This document shows, one piece after another, positions 1 to 7,640 of a stretch of DNA of 64,000 bases. The stretch's first letter is position 1, and each line of letters starts with the position of its first letter. A model generated the notes under the pieces. That model did not search any database. It saw only the letters and a program-made list of their open reading frames with translations, and was not told where the DNA came from. The position numbers were made by a program, and so were the translations under genes. The stretch spans positions 1 through 64,000 of the forward strand of contig JAMPEH010000007.1 of NCBI GenBank assembly GCA_023665245.1. Reading direction: 5' to 3'. Source of the DNA: Muribaculaceae bacterium (GTDB taxonomy: Bacteria > Pseudomonadota > Alphaproteobacteria > Rs-D84).

Positions 1-106
1 CACTGACCAGGGTTTCATAGGCACTTTTATCAATAACGTCGTCAACGAACTTGGCTACGGCGCGTTGTTTCTGGGCCGCCAGCGCATCGCGTTCCTGGGG
101 AATATT
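1..106 (-). pseudogene. Possible recombinase C-terminal remnant
   Basis: The minus strand is open from about position 106 to the window edge, but an in-frame TAA at 107-109 precedes it and no start codon with a ribosome binding site follows. The translated stretch is charged and helical, with a segment FVDDVIDKSAYETLV. This loosely resembles the coiled region near the C-terminus of large serine recombinases. Too little is visible to be sure. It could be the decayed 5' end of a gene outside the window. Confidence 0.22.
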
Positions 107-259
107 TTATTCATTCATACTTTTTTATAATTTTCGGTGGTGTTATAGAGTGTAGTTGGAATAATTTTCATATTTTGTTTGTTATGGAGTGGTTTTATTT
201 GATATAAAATCGTACTATCTTAGAAATTAATAAGTTAATAATTTACATAAGGAGTGAAA

Positions 260-952
260 ATGAAAGAAGAAAAGCTTATATATATTGTGACAAATCCTTT
301 TATAGTAAATCCTGAAGCAAATGGCACAAGGTTTTTTAAGATAGGTATAACAGGAAATGTTAAGCGGCGCTGGAATTGTGGGCACAAGACAGATTGTCCC
401 GGAAGATATAAGATAAACCGATTATATAAAATAACTGTACCAAATATAGACGCTGATTATGTTGAAAGGGTTATATTCAAAATTTTAGATGGATCGAGGT
501 ATTCTGAACCTGATCCAAAAAATGATGATAAGTTATCCTCTTGGGAATGGTTTGAGTTGACTGATACGCAACGTGATGGGCTTTTTATGAATTTGGATCT
601 TATAGGTGAATTAGTGTCGCCAGAAGAATTAGAGGTGTTTGCACAAGAAAATGATATTGATGCTGATGCGGATGAAACAAAACCTGTTGTGGAAAAAAAG
701 TTTTCATCAATGACATTAGAACAAATGGGAATTCCGCTAAGAGCAAAATTGTATGTTTCTGCTAGAAAAAGTCGGTTTGCCGAGGTTGTAGAGAACAACA
801 AAGTTAAAGTAGATGGAGAGGGGGAACCAATGAGTCTTAGTGCCGCAGCTCGGAAAATATTAAACTATAAAAGTGTGTCGGGACATCAATATTTTATGTA
901 TGATGGTAGGTTGTTGGACACAATTCAACGTGAAAAATCTGCAGCTGTGTAA
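260..952 (+). CDS. GIY-YIG (T5orf172/MUG113-like) domain protein
   Basis: This 230-residue protein starts with LIYIVTNPF and then FFKIGITGNVKRRW. That matches the two half-motifs of the T5orf172/MUG113 branch of the GIY-YIG nuclease superfamily, found in phage-type and DNA-transaction proteins. The rest is acidic in the middle and lysine-rich near residues 150-200, without a motif I recognise. A GTG at 254 is in frame, but the AGGAG at 250-254 overlaps it and sits 5 nt before the ATG at 260, so 260 is the start. Upstream DNA is very AT-rich and the gene stands alone before a terminator. Nuclease activity is not certain, since these domains are often of unknown role. Confidence 0.6.
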   Translation: MKEEKLIYIVTNPFIVNPEANGTRFFKIGITGNVKRRWNCGHKTDCPGRYKINRLYKITVPNIDADYVERVIFKILDGSRYSEPDPKNDDKLSSWEWFELTDTQRDGLFMNLDLIGELVSPEELEVFAQENDIDADADETKPVVEKKFSSMTLEQMGIPLRAKLYVSARKSRFAEVVENNKVKVDGEGEPMSLSAAARKILNYKSVSGHQYFMYDGRLLDTIQREKSAAV

Positions 953-960
953 TAAATAGA

Positions 961-984
961 GCCGCCCATTGAGGCGGTTTTACT
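961..984 (+). terminator. Intrinsic terminator
   Basis: A CCGCC/GGCGG stem with a short loop is followed by TTTTAC, 9 nt after the stop codon of the GIY-YIG gene. Confidence 0.7.
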
Positions 985-1058
985 TTGATTATAGACTAAT
1001 TTTGTTGGTGGAGCGGGAAACGATGTCTTTTTTTGTGGGTTAAGTTGTTGATATTTCG

Positions 1059-1078
1059 TTTTTTTTTTTTTTTTTTTT
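1059..1078 (+). repeat. 20-T homopolymer upstream of autotransporter
   Basis: An uninterrupted run of twenty T residues ends 84 nt before the autotransporter ATG. A TATAGT -10-like box lies at 1119-1124, so the tract would sit just upstream of the -35 region. Homopolymers of this length slip during replication, and such tracts next to surface-protein promoters are a known phase-variation device. That role is inference here. Confidence 0.7.
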
Positions 1079-1162
1079 GCGTATTGTCCGTGTGTTTTTT
1101 GTTGCATTATGGGATTTTTATAGTACGCTGTATATCACATATCCACAAGAAAGGAGAACGGA

Positions 1163-4100
1163 ATGTCCCACAAAATACTGTATGCGGTGTCTGTGTTGCC
1201 GGCACTGATTATTATGCCAACACTGGCAGAAACTGAAACAATTGCGAAACCTGCATGGGGGGCGTCGGCTGTATGGACCGGGTTGTCTGGTCAGGAATTG
1301 GTCGGTGTGGAACAATCAGATAATGTTCAATATAAATGGAACACAGAAAATAACAGCGTTACTGCACATATTAATAATACAGAATCTAGGTTTGGGGCAT
1401 TTTCTAATTTGTTTGGACGGAATGACCGTAAAGATGGCGATGGTGACCATGTTGCCGTGTCGGGGCTAATACTGGAAAACAGTTCGTTTGAATCTAATAC
1501 TGGTTTGGTTGGTGGGGCAATGTCTTTGTGGCAGGATGGTCGTACGCCCGGAACAGATGCAAAAGATACATTGTGGACAGATAATAAGATTCCAGAACCG
1601 TTTGAAAATACTATTAAGTCAACAAAATTTATTAATAACAGTGCCAACAAGGGTGGCGCGTTCGCAACGTTGGCACAGATGGCGTTTGATACCATGCCAA
1701 ATTATACTATGACAGATGTAGTGTTTTCTGGAAACCGTGCAATCGGTACATCTGAGGACACGCATAACGGTGGTGGTGCGATTTATACGGAATCTGTTGT
1801 GTTGGATATTAATGATGCCAGTTTCTCAGAAAATACCGCCACAACCCATGGTGGTGCAATATTTAACAATGGAACTGTGAATCTGAATAATGCCGATTTT
1901 GTGGAAAATATTGCAGGCGGCGTGGGGGGCGCGGTATTTAATAACGGTGAAATGTCAATAACCGGGGGTGAATTTAACGGAAATAAATCACAGGCTTATG
2001 GTGGTGCGATATATAACACGGGTGAAATGACATTGGATAATGTTATGTTCCGTGATAACGTGTCTGGGGATGATGGTGGTGCCGTACTGACGACAATGGG
2101 TAAATTGACCGTGACAAATTCATTATTTGAAAATAATACGGCGATGTGGGATGGCGCGATTGGTGTTGGTAAAACCAGCCAGGATTTGGTTGTTAAAAAC
2201 ACAACATTCAAGAATAACAGCGCGTTGTCAACCGGGGCGGTTGGTGTGTTTATGGGGCCTGCAACGTTGACAGATGTTAAATTTATTGGCAATACCGCAA
2301 CCGATGCAGGGGAAGAAGGGGCCGGGGCATTGTTCCTGGGGACGAATTCCATGACAACTGTGGATAATGGACAGTTTGTTGCGAATAAATCTGCATCCTG
2401 GGGGGGGGCGATTGCCACGCGAACGGCTGATGGTTATGACAACCATGCGGCAAAATTGGATATTATGCATGGTGTATTCAATGGCAATAATGCGGCGACC
2501 AATGGTGGCGCGATTTATAATGCGTTCTATAAATCTGTGGCCGATGCGGATGCTGTGACAATTTCGGATGTGGCATTTGTCAGAAACAGTGCAACCAACG
2601 GTGGCGCGATTTATAATGATGGTACCGCTGATAAGGCGGGTAATCATGCCGCACTGCATATATCTGATTCGCGGTTTATAAATAATTTTGCAACCCAGGG
2701 TGGGGCAATATATAACACGACAGATGGCAAAATTGAATTTACCGGTACAAACGTATTTTCGGGCAATCGGGCAGGAACTGCCAACGATATCTATAATGAT
2801 GGTACGATTATGGTATCAGATGGTGAAACGACGTTTGATGGCGGTGTTTTGGGTGATGGTGCGTTTACGTTGGCGGATGGTGCAAGTCTGAACCTGGGGA
2901 CGGGGGTGATTGCGCAATCTCAGATTAATATCAATGGTGTTGTTAATGCGGATATTGCCAGTGTGCGTGAATATGGGCGCATGTTTGGTGATGTGACATT
3001 TGGTGACAATGCGTTGTTGAATCTGAACGTGGCAACCGCTGGTACATACAAAATATTTGATACAGACAATGATTTTGCCGGGATTGATGCGGGTGCACTG
3101 TTTGACGTGACGAATAATGGTGCAGATGGTGTCGTGATTTCTGCCAAGAAAACAGAAACATTGGCGGCGGAAAACGGGCTGTCTGATGCGGCGGCGTCAA
3201 CATTGGTTGGATTGGCAAATGCTGGTGGAACACTGGCGGGTGCATCGATTGCAGCACAAAATGCGCTGGCGCTGGGTGATATTGAATATATTGAAAATGA
3301 ATCTGCCAAGGCGCGGCCACATGATGTGCCGGTTGTTCATTCGGTCGCAACATCTGTTCAGAACCAGGTGTTGGCATTAACATCAGCGCGTATGGCAGGT
3401 GGTGCCACTGGGCGCAGTGGTGGTGATTTTGTGACGACTGGTTCGGGGATGTGGGCACATGGTCTGATTAACCGTTCCAAAATGAACAATGCATTTCATG
3501 GCGATACGCGTGGACTGGCGTTGGGTGTTGATATGACATTTAACCGCAAATACACATTTGGTATGGGGTATGCACACGGTGATACAGATGTAAAATCAAA
3601 TGTATTTAATACAGATATTGAAAGCAATACACTGTTCGCATATGCCCAGTACAAGCCGAATAAATGGTTCGTCAATGGTGCGTTTAATTATACATTTGCA
3701 GACTATTCAACCAGTACGGATATATTCGGGGTAAACATCACCAATGATTATGATGTTAAATCATACGGTGGCCAGGTTATGACAGGGTATGATTTTGCCA
3801 CGGGTGTGACGCCGATGGCGGGTGTGCGATATCTGTATATCACCCAGGATGATTACAGCAACGGTATTGCGGATGTTAAATCTGATGATACTAATTTTAT
3901 GACGGGTGTGGCCGGGATGAAATATGCGTTTGATATTGATGTAGAACGTGTGGCACTGGTATTACGTCCAGAATTACGTGCGGCGGCGACGTATGATTTT
4001 ATGTCTGATGACAATATCGCAACCGTATTGATGCCGGGGGCACCTGCATACATTGTTAATGGTGACAGATTGTCACGTATGGGTGGCGAATTCGGCATTG

Positions 4101-4210
4101 GCATGACGGCATTGTTTGGTGGGTTTGAATTATCACTGAACTATGATTTGGATTTGCATAAAGACTATACGTCCCAGACGGGAATGTTGAAATTGAAATA
4201 TAGTTTCTAA
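1163..4210 (+). CDS. Pmp-like autotransporter
   Basis: A 1015-residue type V secreted protein. It has a signal peptide ending near LPALIIMPTLA. The passenger (about residues 100-550) carries roughly a dozen units with paired FxxN and GGAI/GGAIYN motifs, as in chlamydial polymorphic membrane proteins. A beta-helical stretch follows, then a C-terminal autotransporter barrel from about residue 760 that ends in KLKYSF with the usual terminal Phe. The barrel would insert in the outer membrane and display the passenger, most plausibly as an adhesin. AAGGAG lies 6 nt before the ATG. The upstream 20-T tract suggests on/off switching. It converges on pgk across a shared terminator. Confidence 0.9.
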   Translation: MSHKILYAVSVLPALIIMPTLAETETIAKPAWGASAVWTGLSGQELVGVEQSDNVQYKWNTENNSVTAHINNTESRFGAFSNLFGRNDRKDGDGDHVAVSGLILENSSFESNTGLVGGAMSLWQDGRTPGTDAKDTLWTDNKIPEPFENTIKSTKFINNSANKGGAFATLAQMAFDTMPNYTMTDVVFSGNRAIGTSEDTHNGGGAIYTESVVLDINDASFSENTATTHGGAIFNNGTVNLNNADFVENIAGGVGGAVFNNGEMSITGGEFNGNKSQAYGGAIYNTGEMTLDNVMFRDNVSGDDGGAVLTTMGKLTVTNSLFENNTAMWDGAIGVGKTSQDLVVKNTTFKNNSALSTGAVGVFMGPATLTDVKFIGNTATDAGEEGAGALFLGTNSMTTVDNGQFVANKSASWGGAIATRTADGYDNHAAKLDIMHGVFNGNNAATNGGAIYNAFYKSVADADAVTISDVAFVRNSATNGGAIYNDGTADKAGNHAALHISDSRFINNFATQGGAIYNTTDGKIEFTGTNVFSGNRAGTANDIYNDGTIMVSDGETTFDGGVLGDGAFTLADGASLNLGTGVIAQSQININGVVNADIASVREYGRMFGDVTFGDNALLNLNVATAGTYKIFDTDNDFAGIDAGALFDVTNNGADGVVISAKKTETLAAENGLSDAAASTLVGLANAGGTLAGASIAAQNALALGDIEYIENESAKARPHDVPVVHSVATSVQNQVLALTSARMAGGATGRSGGDFVTTGSGMWAHGLINRSKMNNAFHGDTRGLALGVDMTFNRKYTFGMGYAHGDTDVKSNVFNTDIESNTLFAYAQYKPNKWFVNGAFNYTFADYSTSTDIFGVNITNDYDVKSYGGQVMTGYDFATGVTPMAGVRYLYITQDDYSNGIADVKSDDTNFMTGVAGMKYAFDIDVERVALVLRPELRAAATYDFMSDDNIATVLMPGAPAYIVNGDRLSRMGGEFGIGMTALFGGFELSLNYDLDLHKDYTSQTGMLKLKYSF

Positions 4211-4213
4211 AAT

Positions 4214-4241
4214 AAAAATCCCGATAAATATCGGGATTTTT
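4214..4241. terminator. Bidirectional terminator
   Basis: A perfect 12-bp stem (AAAAATCCCGAT and its complement) around an AAAT loop serves both the autotransporter and the convergent pgk gene. Confidence 0.85.
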
Positions 4242-4249
4242 ATTTGTGA

Positions 4250-5419
4250 TTATTTGTCTTCCAGTATTGCGATACCGGGAAGAACGCGGCCTTCTATAAA
4301 TTCCAAGAAAGCGCCACCACCAGTTGATACGTATGTGATGTCATTCTTTACACCGCATGCCTCTAACGCGGCGACGGTATCACCACCACCGATAACACTG
4401 GTAATATTGCCTTTGCGTGTTTCGTCAGCAATTGCGTTTGCGATTGCAAATGAACCGTATGACCAAACAGGTGCCCATTCCGCCATACCGACTGTGCCGT
4501 TCCAGATAACAGTTTTTGCCTGTTTGATTTCGGCAACATCGCGGGCGGTTGTTTCGATCCCGGAATCGATAATTATATCATCATCCATGATTTGATCAAT
4601 TGCGCGATTTTCGCGTTTTGCATCGTGCGCGAATTCTTTGGCAACGCCCTTGTCCAATGGCAATAGAACGCGACAGTTATTGGCCGCCGCATAGTCCAAT
4701 ATTTCCAGTGCGGTGTCGCGTTGGTCGGCCTCGTACAATGAATTGCCGACCTTGTTGCCTTGGGCGTAATTAAATGTTGTCCCGAGGGCCCCACCGATAA
4801 TCAATGTGTCTGATAATTTTGCCAGTGCCTTTAATACGCCGATTTTTGTGGAAACCTTGCTGCCAGCGACAATTGATAACAGTGGGCGTGTTGGATTTTC
4901 CATTACCTGGGACAGGTTTTCAATTTCACTTGCCAATAATTTACCCGCATAGGACGGCAGAATTTCGGCAACGCCAACTGTACTGGCGTGGGCGCGGTGT
5001 GATACGGCAAATGCATCATTTACAAAAATATCATATCCCGCAGCAAGGGCGGCCGCAAATGCCGGGTCATTTTTTTCTTCGCCTGGATAGAAACGCACAT
5101 TTTCCAGTAATACAACGTCGCCGTCGTGCATATTGGACATGAAATCTTTGTCCAGGCAATCCGGAATTAATGGTATATTCATATATTTTGCAACCGGTGC
5201 CAGTGTGTATTCCATGTTGCGCATCCCCTTTGGTCGCCCTAGGTGTGCACAAATCGCAATGCGTGCGCCAGCAGATTGCAAGGCGCGGATGGTTGGCATG
5301 CTCTGTTCAATTCTGAATGGGTCGGTAATGACGCCATCGACAATTTGAACGTTAAAATCATCGCGCAGTAATACATATTTCCCACGCAGGTCTAAATTTT
5401 CAATCGTGCGTAATTGCAT
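4250..5419 (-). CDS. pgk: Phosphoglycerate kinase
   Basis: A 389-residue glycolytic enzyme transferring phosphate between 1,3-bisphosphoglycerate and ADP in the cytoplasm. Recognisable blocks in order: LRDDFNVQ (usually RVDFNVP, the 3PG-binding DFN retained), ICAHLGRPKG, LLENVRFYPGEEKND, the FVNDAFAVSHRAHAS segment, AGSKVSTKIGVL, and the nucleotide-binding GGGDTVAALE followed by STGGGAFLEF. Length is normal. AAAGGAAAG precedes the ATG. The last 20 bases of rnhB overlap its start, so the two genes are translationally close and probably one transcript. The Val to Asp and Pro to Gln changes around DFN are a little unusual but do not remove known catalytic residues. Confidence 0.97.
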   Translation of the reverse strand: MQLRTIENLDLRGKYVLLRDDFNVQIVDGVITDPFRIEQSMPTIRALQSAGARIAICAHLGRPKGMRNMEYTLAPVAKYMNIPLIPDCLDKDFMSNMHDGDVVLLENVRFYPGEEKNDPAFAAALAAGYDIFVNDAFAVSHRAHASTVGVAEILPSYAGKLLASEIENLSQVMENPTRPLLSIVAGSKVSTKIGVLKALAKLSDTLIIGGALGTTFNYAQGNKVGNSLYEADQRDTALEILDYAAANNCRVLLPLDKGVAKEFAHDAKRENRAIDQIMDDDIIIDSGIETTARDVAEIKQAKTVIWNGTVGMAEWAPVWSYGSFAIANAIADETRKGNITSVIGGGDTVAALEACGVKNDITYVSTGGGAFLEFIEGRVLPGIAILEDK

Positions 5420-6032
5420 TTTCTTTCCTTTCGATTAATTTTTTTATTGGGCCAAAACTTTTTCGATAATGTTCATTTATACCATATTTTTCAATGGCCT
5501 GTAAATGCGATTTTGTAGGATATCCGGCATTTTTATCCCACGCGTATTGTGGGTATTGCGTGGCCAGGTGCTGCATTATTCGGTCGCGGGTGACTTTCGC
5601 AACAATAGATGCGGCGGCAATTGATAATGATTTTGCATCCCCCCGTACCACCGCGCGTCCGGTCAGATTCTTTGGTACGCGATTGCCGTCAATTAAACAC
5701 AGGGCAGGGCGCGTATTTAGTGCCGCCACTGCACGTTCCATTGCCAACATTGACGCCCACAGAATATTTAGTTCATCTATTTCTGACGGACTGCATTCGG
5801 CGACCGCCCAAATTGTATTTTGTGTAATCCAATCATATGCCGTGTCGCGTTGCGATGCCGTCATTTGTTTTGAATCACGAATTACAATTGGGATATCAAT
5901 ATCGCGATCTGGAAATATTACCGCGGCGGCAACCACGGGGCCGCACAGTGGGCCACGTCCAGCCTCGTCACAGCCGGCGATAATTTGACCATCGTATTCA
6001 GATTCAATTGAAAAGTCCGATGTTTGTTTCAT
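5400..6032 (-). CDS. rnhB: Ribonuclease HII
   Basis: A 210-residue RNase HII, which removes RNA from RNA-DNA hybrids and misincorporated ribonucleotides. The acidic catalytic set is visible: DEAGRGPLCGPVVAAAVI near residue 22, the LIDGNRVPKNL aspartate, and ASIVAKVTRDRIM. The C-terminal block NAGYPTKSHLQAIEKYG is typical. It lies upstream of and overlaps pgk by 20 bp. In many alphaproteobacteria rnhB neighbours ccrM; here ccrM is about 4 kb away. Its start at 6032 has no strong Shine-Dalgarno sequence. Confidence 0.95.
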   Translation of the reverse strand: MKQTSDFSIESEYDGQIIAGCDEAGRGPLCGPVVAAAVIFPDRDIDIPIVIRDSKQMTASQRDTAYDWITQNTIWAVAECSPSEIDELNILWASMLAMERAVAALNTRPALCLIDGNRVPKNLTGRAVVRGDAKSLSIAAASIVAKVTRDRIMQHLATQYPQYAWDKNAGYPTKSHLQAIEKYGINEHYRKSFGPIKKLIERKENAITHD

Positions 6033-6079
6033 AATGCAAACGATATCAAAATTTATGGTTAATAAAAAGTATTAATTTG

Positions 6080-6108
6080 TTGACGAATATTAAATTGTGT
6101 ATTATGTT
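6080..6108 (+). promoter_or_regulatory. Candidate promoter for small membrane pair
   Basis: TTGACG at 6080-6085 is followed by TATTAT (14-nt spacing) or TATGTT (17-nt spacing). Transcription would begin about where the first ATG lies, which argues against the upstream GTG at 6097 as start. Confidence 0.35.
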
Positions 6109-6114
6109 TTTCGT

Positions 6115-6357
6115 ATGAAAGACATGAAACAGCAAATTAGACGCAAAAATGGCAGTGTCGCACTATGTGCGACATATTCTGGACTGACGGTGGCATATTT
6201 TTTTATGACCGCGTGTGATGTGTCGCGGGATAATGGCGAACAGGCTGTGTTCAGTATCTGCCTGATGGGTGTATGTGGGATTATGGCTGGTGTGTATGGC
6301 ATACGCGTCCAGAATTTATCCCGAAAAATTAAAGATATGAAAAATAAAGCGCGATAA
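6115..6357 (+). CDS. Small two-helix membrane protein
   Basis: I do not recognise this 80-residue protein. It has a basic N-terminus (MKDMKQQIRRKNG), two hydrophobic segments (VALCATYSGLTVAYFFMTA and about VFSICLMGVCGIMAGVYGI) and a lysine-rich tail. That predicts a double-spanning inner-membrane protein. ATG codons at 6115 and 6124 are both possible. It is followed after 2 nt by a second small membrane gene, so they form an operon. Confidence 0.55.
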   Translation: MKDMKQQIRRKNGSVALCATYSGLTVAYFFMTACDVSRDNGEQAVFSICLMGVCGIMAGVYGIRVQNLSRKIKDMKNKAR

Positions 6358-6359
6358 AA

Positions 6360-6584
6360 ATGTCAAAAAATAACAAAGCACATTATGAAACGATTTTTTT
6401 TGCGTGGTTGCTGATTAACGGTGCGGCGGTGGGTCATATTATTGGGGATATTCGAACAATCTTGACGCCGGGATATCGTTTTGATGATGCAATGGGGCTG
6501 GATGTGACGTTGAGTCTGGCGGCAATCACCATCAGTACCCAGCGTGCTTTGTACTGGTACAATAAAAAACAGAATACGAAATAG
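6360..6584 (+). CDS. Small membrane protein, partner of preceding gene
   Basis: A 74-residue protein with two hydrophobic stretches (IFFAWLLINGAAVGHIIGDI and LDVTLSLAAITISTQRALYW) and charged ends. No family recognised. It starts 2 nt after the upstream stop, so the two are likely translated together and may form a membrane complex. Sequence similarity between the two is not obvious. Confidence 0.55.
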   Translation: MSKNNKAHYETIFFAWLLINGAAVGHIIGDIRTILTPGYRFDDAMGLDVTLSLAAITISTQRALYWYNKKQNTK

Positions 6585-6607
6585 TTATCGTATCGGTAAA
6601 GAAAATC

Positions 6608-6636
6608 TTGTCTTTGAATTCATATAATTATATAAT
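6608..6636 (+). promoter_or_regulatory. Promoter of leader RNA 1
   Basis: TTGTCT, a 17-nt spacer and a perfect TATAAT. The predicted start near 6641-6643 coincides with the first base of the conserved leader sequence shared with the copy at 35535. Confidence 0.75.
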
Positions 6637-6640
6637 GCAA

Positions 6641-6864
6641 ATGTCGGCGGGTATTCCGTTGATGGGGTGTGATGACCCGATACGTGCGTTAGAATATAAT
6701 CCTGTGGCGCGCATGTTGCGCCGTTTTTAATATTCTGATGAAAACTCCTGATCATTTTGGTCAGGAGGGCTGTGAATAATGCGCGTATGCGCAGAATAAG
6801 CACACAATTCACGTAATTGTCATCAACCTCCTGGCCACCACTATATTGGGTGGTTTTTGTTTTT
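6641..6864 (+). ncRNA. Structured leader RNA, type A, copy 1
   Basis: About 220 nt between a promoter and a terminator. A GGG/CCC hairpin (6665-6678) carries loop bases TGATGA (6670-6675) that pair with TCATCA (6820-6825), a pseudoknot. GGTCAGGAGG (6759-6768) pairs with CCTCCTGGCC (6827-6836). A TTAGAATAT/ATATTCTGA stem and a TGTGAATA...GAATAAGCACA element lie inside. The intrinsic terminator is at 6835-6864. ACTCCTGAT (6744-6752) is exactly complementary to the downstream Shine-Dalgarno region ATCAGGAGT (6870-6878). All pairings are also present, with changed bases, in the copy at 35535-35757. This looks like a riboswitch or attenuator for the following gene. No known family recognised. Confidence 0.8.
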
Positions 6865-6885
6865 GCAAAATCAGGAGTTTGAAAA

Positions 6886-7611
6886 ATGAAAAAACAAATT
6901 ATTGCGGGTGTAATTCTGGCCGTGTTGACGGGGACGCGCGCATATGCTGGATGTTCGGCGGCAGGACTGGAAGACAGCAAATGCGATACCGCCGCCGCAC
7001 CAGTGTCAATTGCAAACTGTAAGAGCACGATGGCTGATAGTGCGTCGGGGATTTCGTATTCTTTTTGTTATAAAAATGATAGCGGACAGTATAAAAAGGT
7101 GTATACATGTAAAGAATGTGAAGATGGGTATGTTCGTGTCCCCAGTCATACATTGATAGAATTCGGTTGCAATACATCGGATATTGCATCAATGTATTCG
7201 TGCCAGCCGTGCAGTGTCGCCAAATCATGCGGGCACAATGATACAGGATATCCTGAAACCTATGATTCTGATGCGTGGGAAGATGATACATGGTATGGCT
7301 ATCAGCATAATAATTGGGTTGAATGTGACACATCAACATGTACGTGGCAGAAAAAAACAAAATATCGTTGTGCCGATGGATATTATGGTGAAAGTGATAA
7401 AATCGTTCCAAATTATATTGAAGGATTTGGAATTATGGGAATTAATGGTTGTATGCAGTGTCCATATAATGCATTGGCGACCAAGAACGGGATGAGTGAT
7501 GCTGGTAATAATGAAACTGTCCAAGGATGCTATTTGTCCGAGGCCAGTGGATACGATTTAACTGGTACGTACAAAATTGTGCCAGAATATGCGCGGTGTT
7601 ATTACGATTAA
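6886..7611 (+). CDS. Cysteine-rich secreted protein (CYY-tail family)
   Basis: A 241-residue exported protein with signal peptide MKKQIIAGVILAVLTGTRAYA. The mature part holds Cys-x2-Cys pairs (YTCKECEDGY, SCQPCSV), the family motif CADGYYGE...GCMQCP, a VQGCYLS segment and the terminal ARCYYD. Similar layouts appear in at least seven other genes of this window. The motifs recall extracellular disulfide-stabilised modules, but no catalytic signature is visible. It follows a structured leader RNA whose terminator ends 21 nt before the ATG. AGGAG lies 8 nt upstream of the start. Location is probably periplasm or cell surface; function unknown. Confidence 0.8.
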   Translation: MKKQIIAGVILAVLTGTRAYAGCSAAGLEDSKCDTAAAPVSIANCKSTMADSASGISYSFCYKNDSGQYKKVYTCKECEDGYVRVPSHTLIEFGCNTSDIASMYSCQPCSVAKSCGHNDTGYPETYDSDAWEDDTWYGYQHNNWVECDTSTCTWQKKTKYRCADGYYGESDKIVPNYIEGFGIMGINGCMQCPYNALATKNGMSDAGNNETVQGCYLSEASGYDLTGTYKIVPEYARCYYD

Positions 7612-7614
7612 CAG

Positions 7615-7638
7615 AAATCGCCCCGTTTGGGGCAATTT
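7615..7638. terminator. Bidirectional terminator
   Basis: GCCCC/GGGGC stem extended by AAT/ATT pairs between convergent genes, followed by TTTTATT on the plus strand. Confidence 0.7.
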
Positions 7639-7640
7639 TA

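Noticed and set aside
1033..1236. Short plus-strand frame through the poly-T tract
   Set aside because: It is mostly Phe from the T run, lacks a ribosome site and overlaps the autotransporter start.
2943..3458. Long minus-strand frame opposite the autotransporter
   Set aside because: It lies wholly inside a clear coding region, is His/Gln/Pro-biased as an antisense shadow, and has no ribosome site.
6730..6760. CTGATGA in leader copy 1 as a hammerhead ribozyme core
   Set aside because: The required GAAA partner and three-way junction are missing, and copy 2 does not keep the motif.
6641..6864. Leader RNA as a T-box, cobalamin, SAM or c-di-GMP riboswitch
   Set aside because: I looked for the conserved boxes of these classes and found none; the pseudoknot plan and invariant loops differ.
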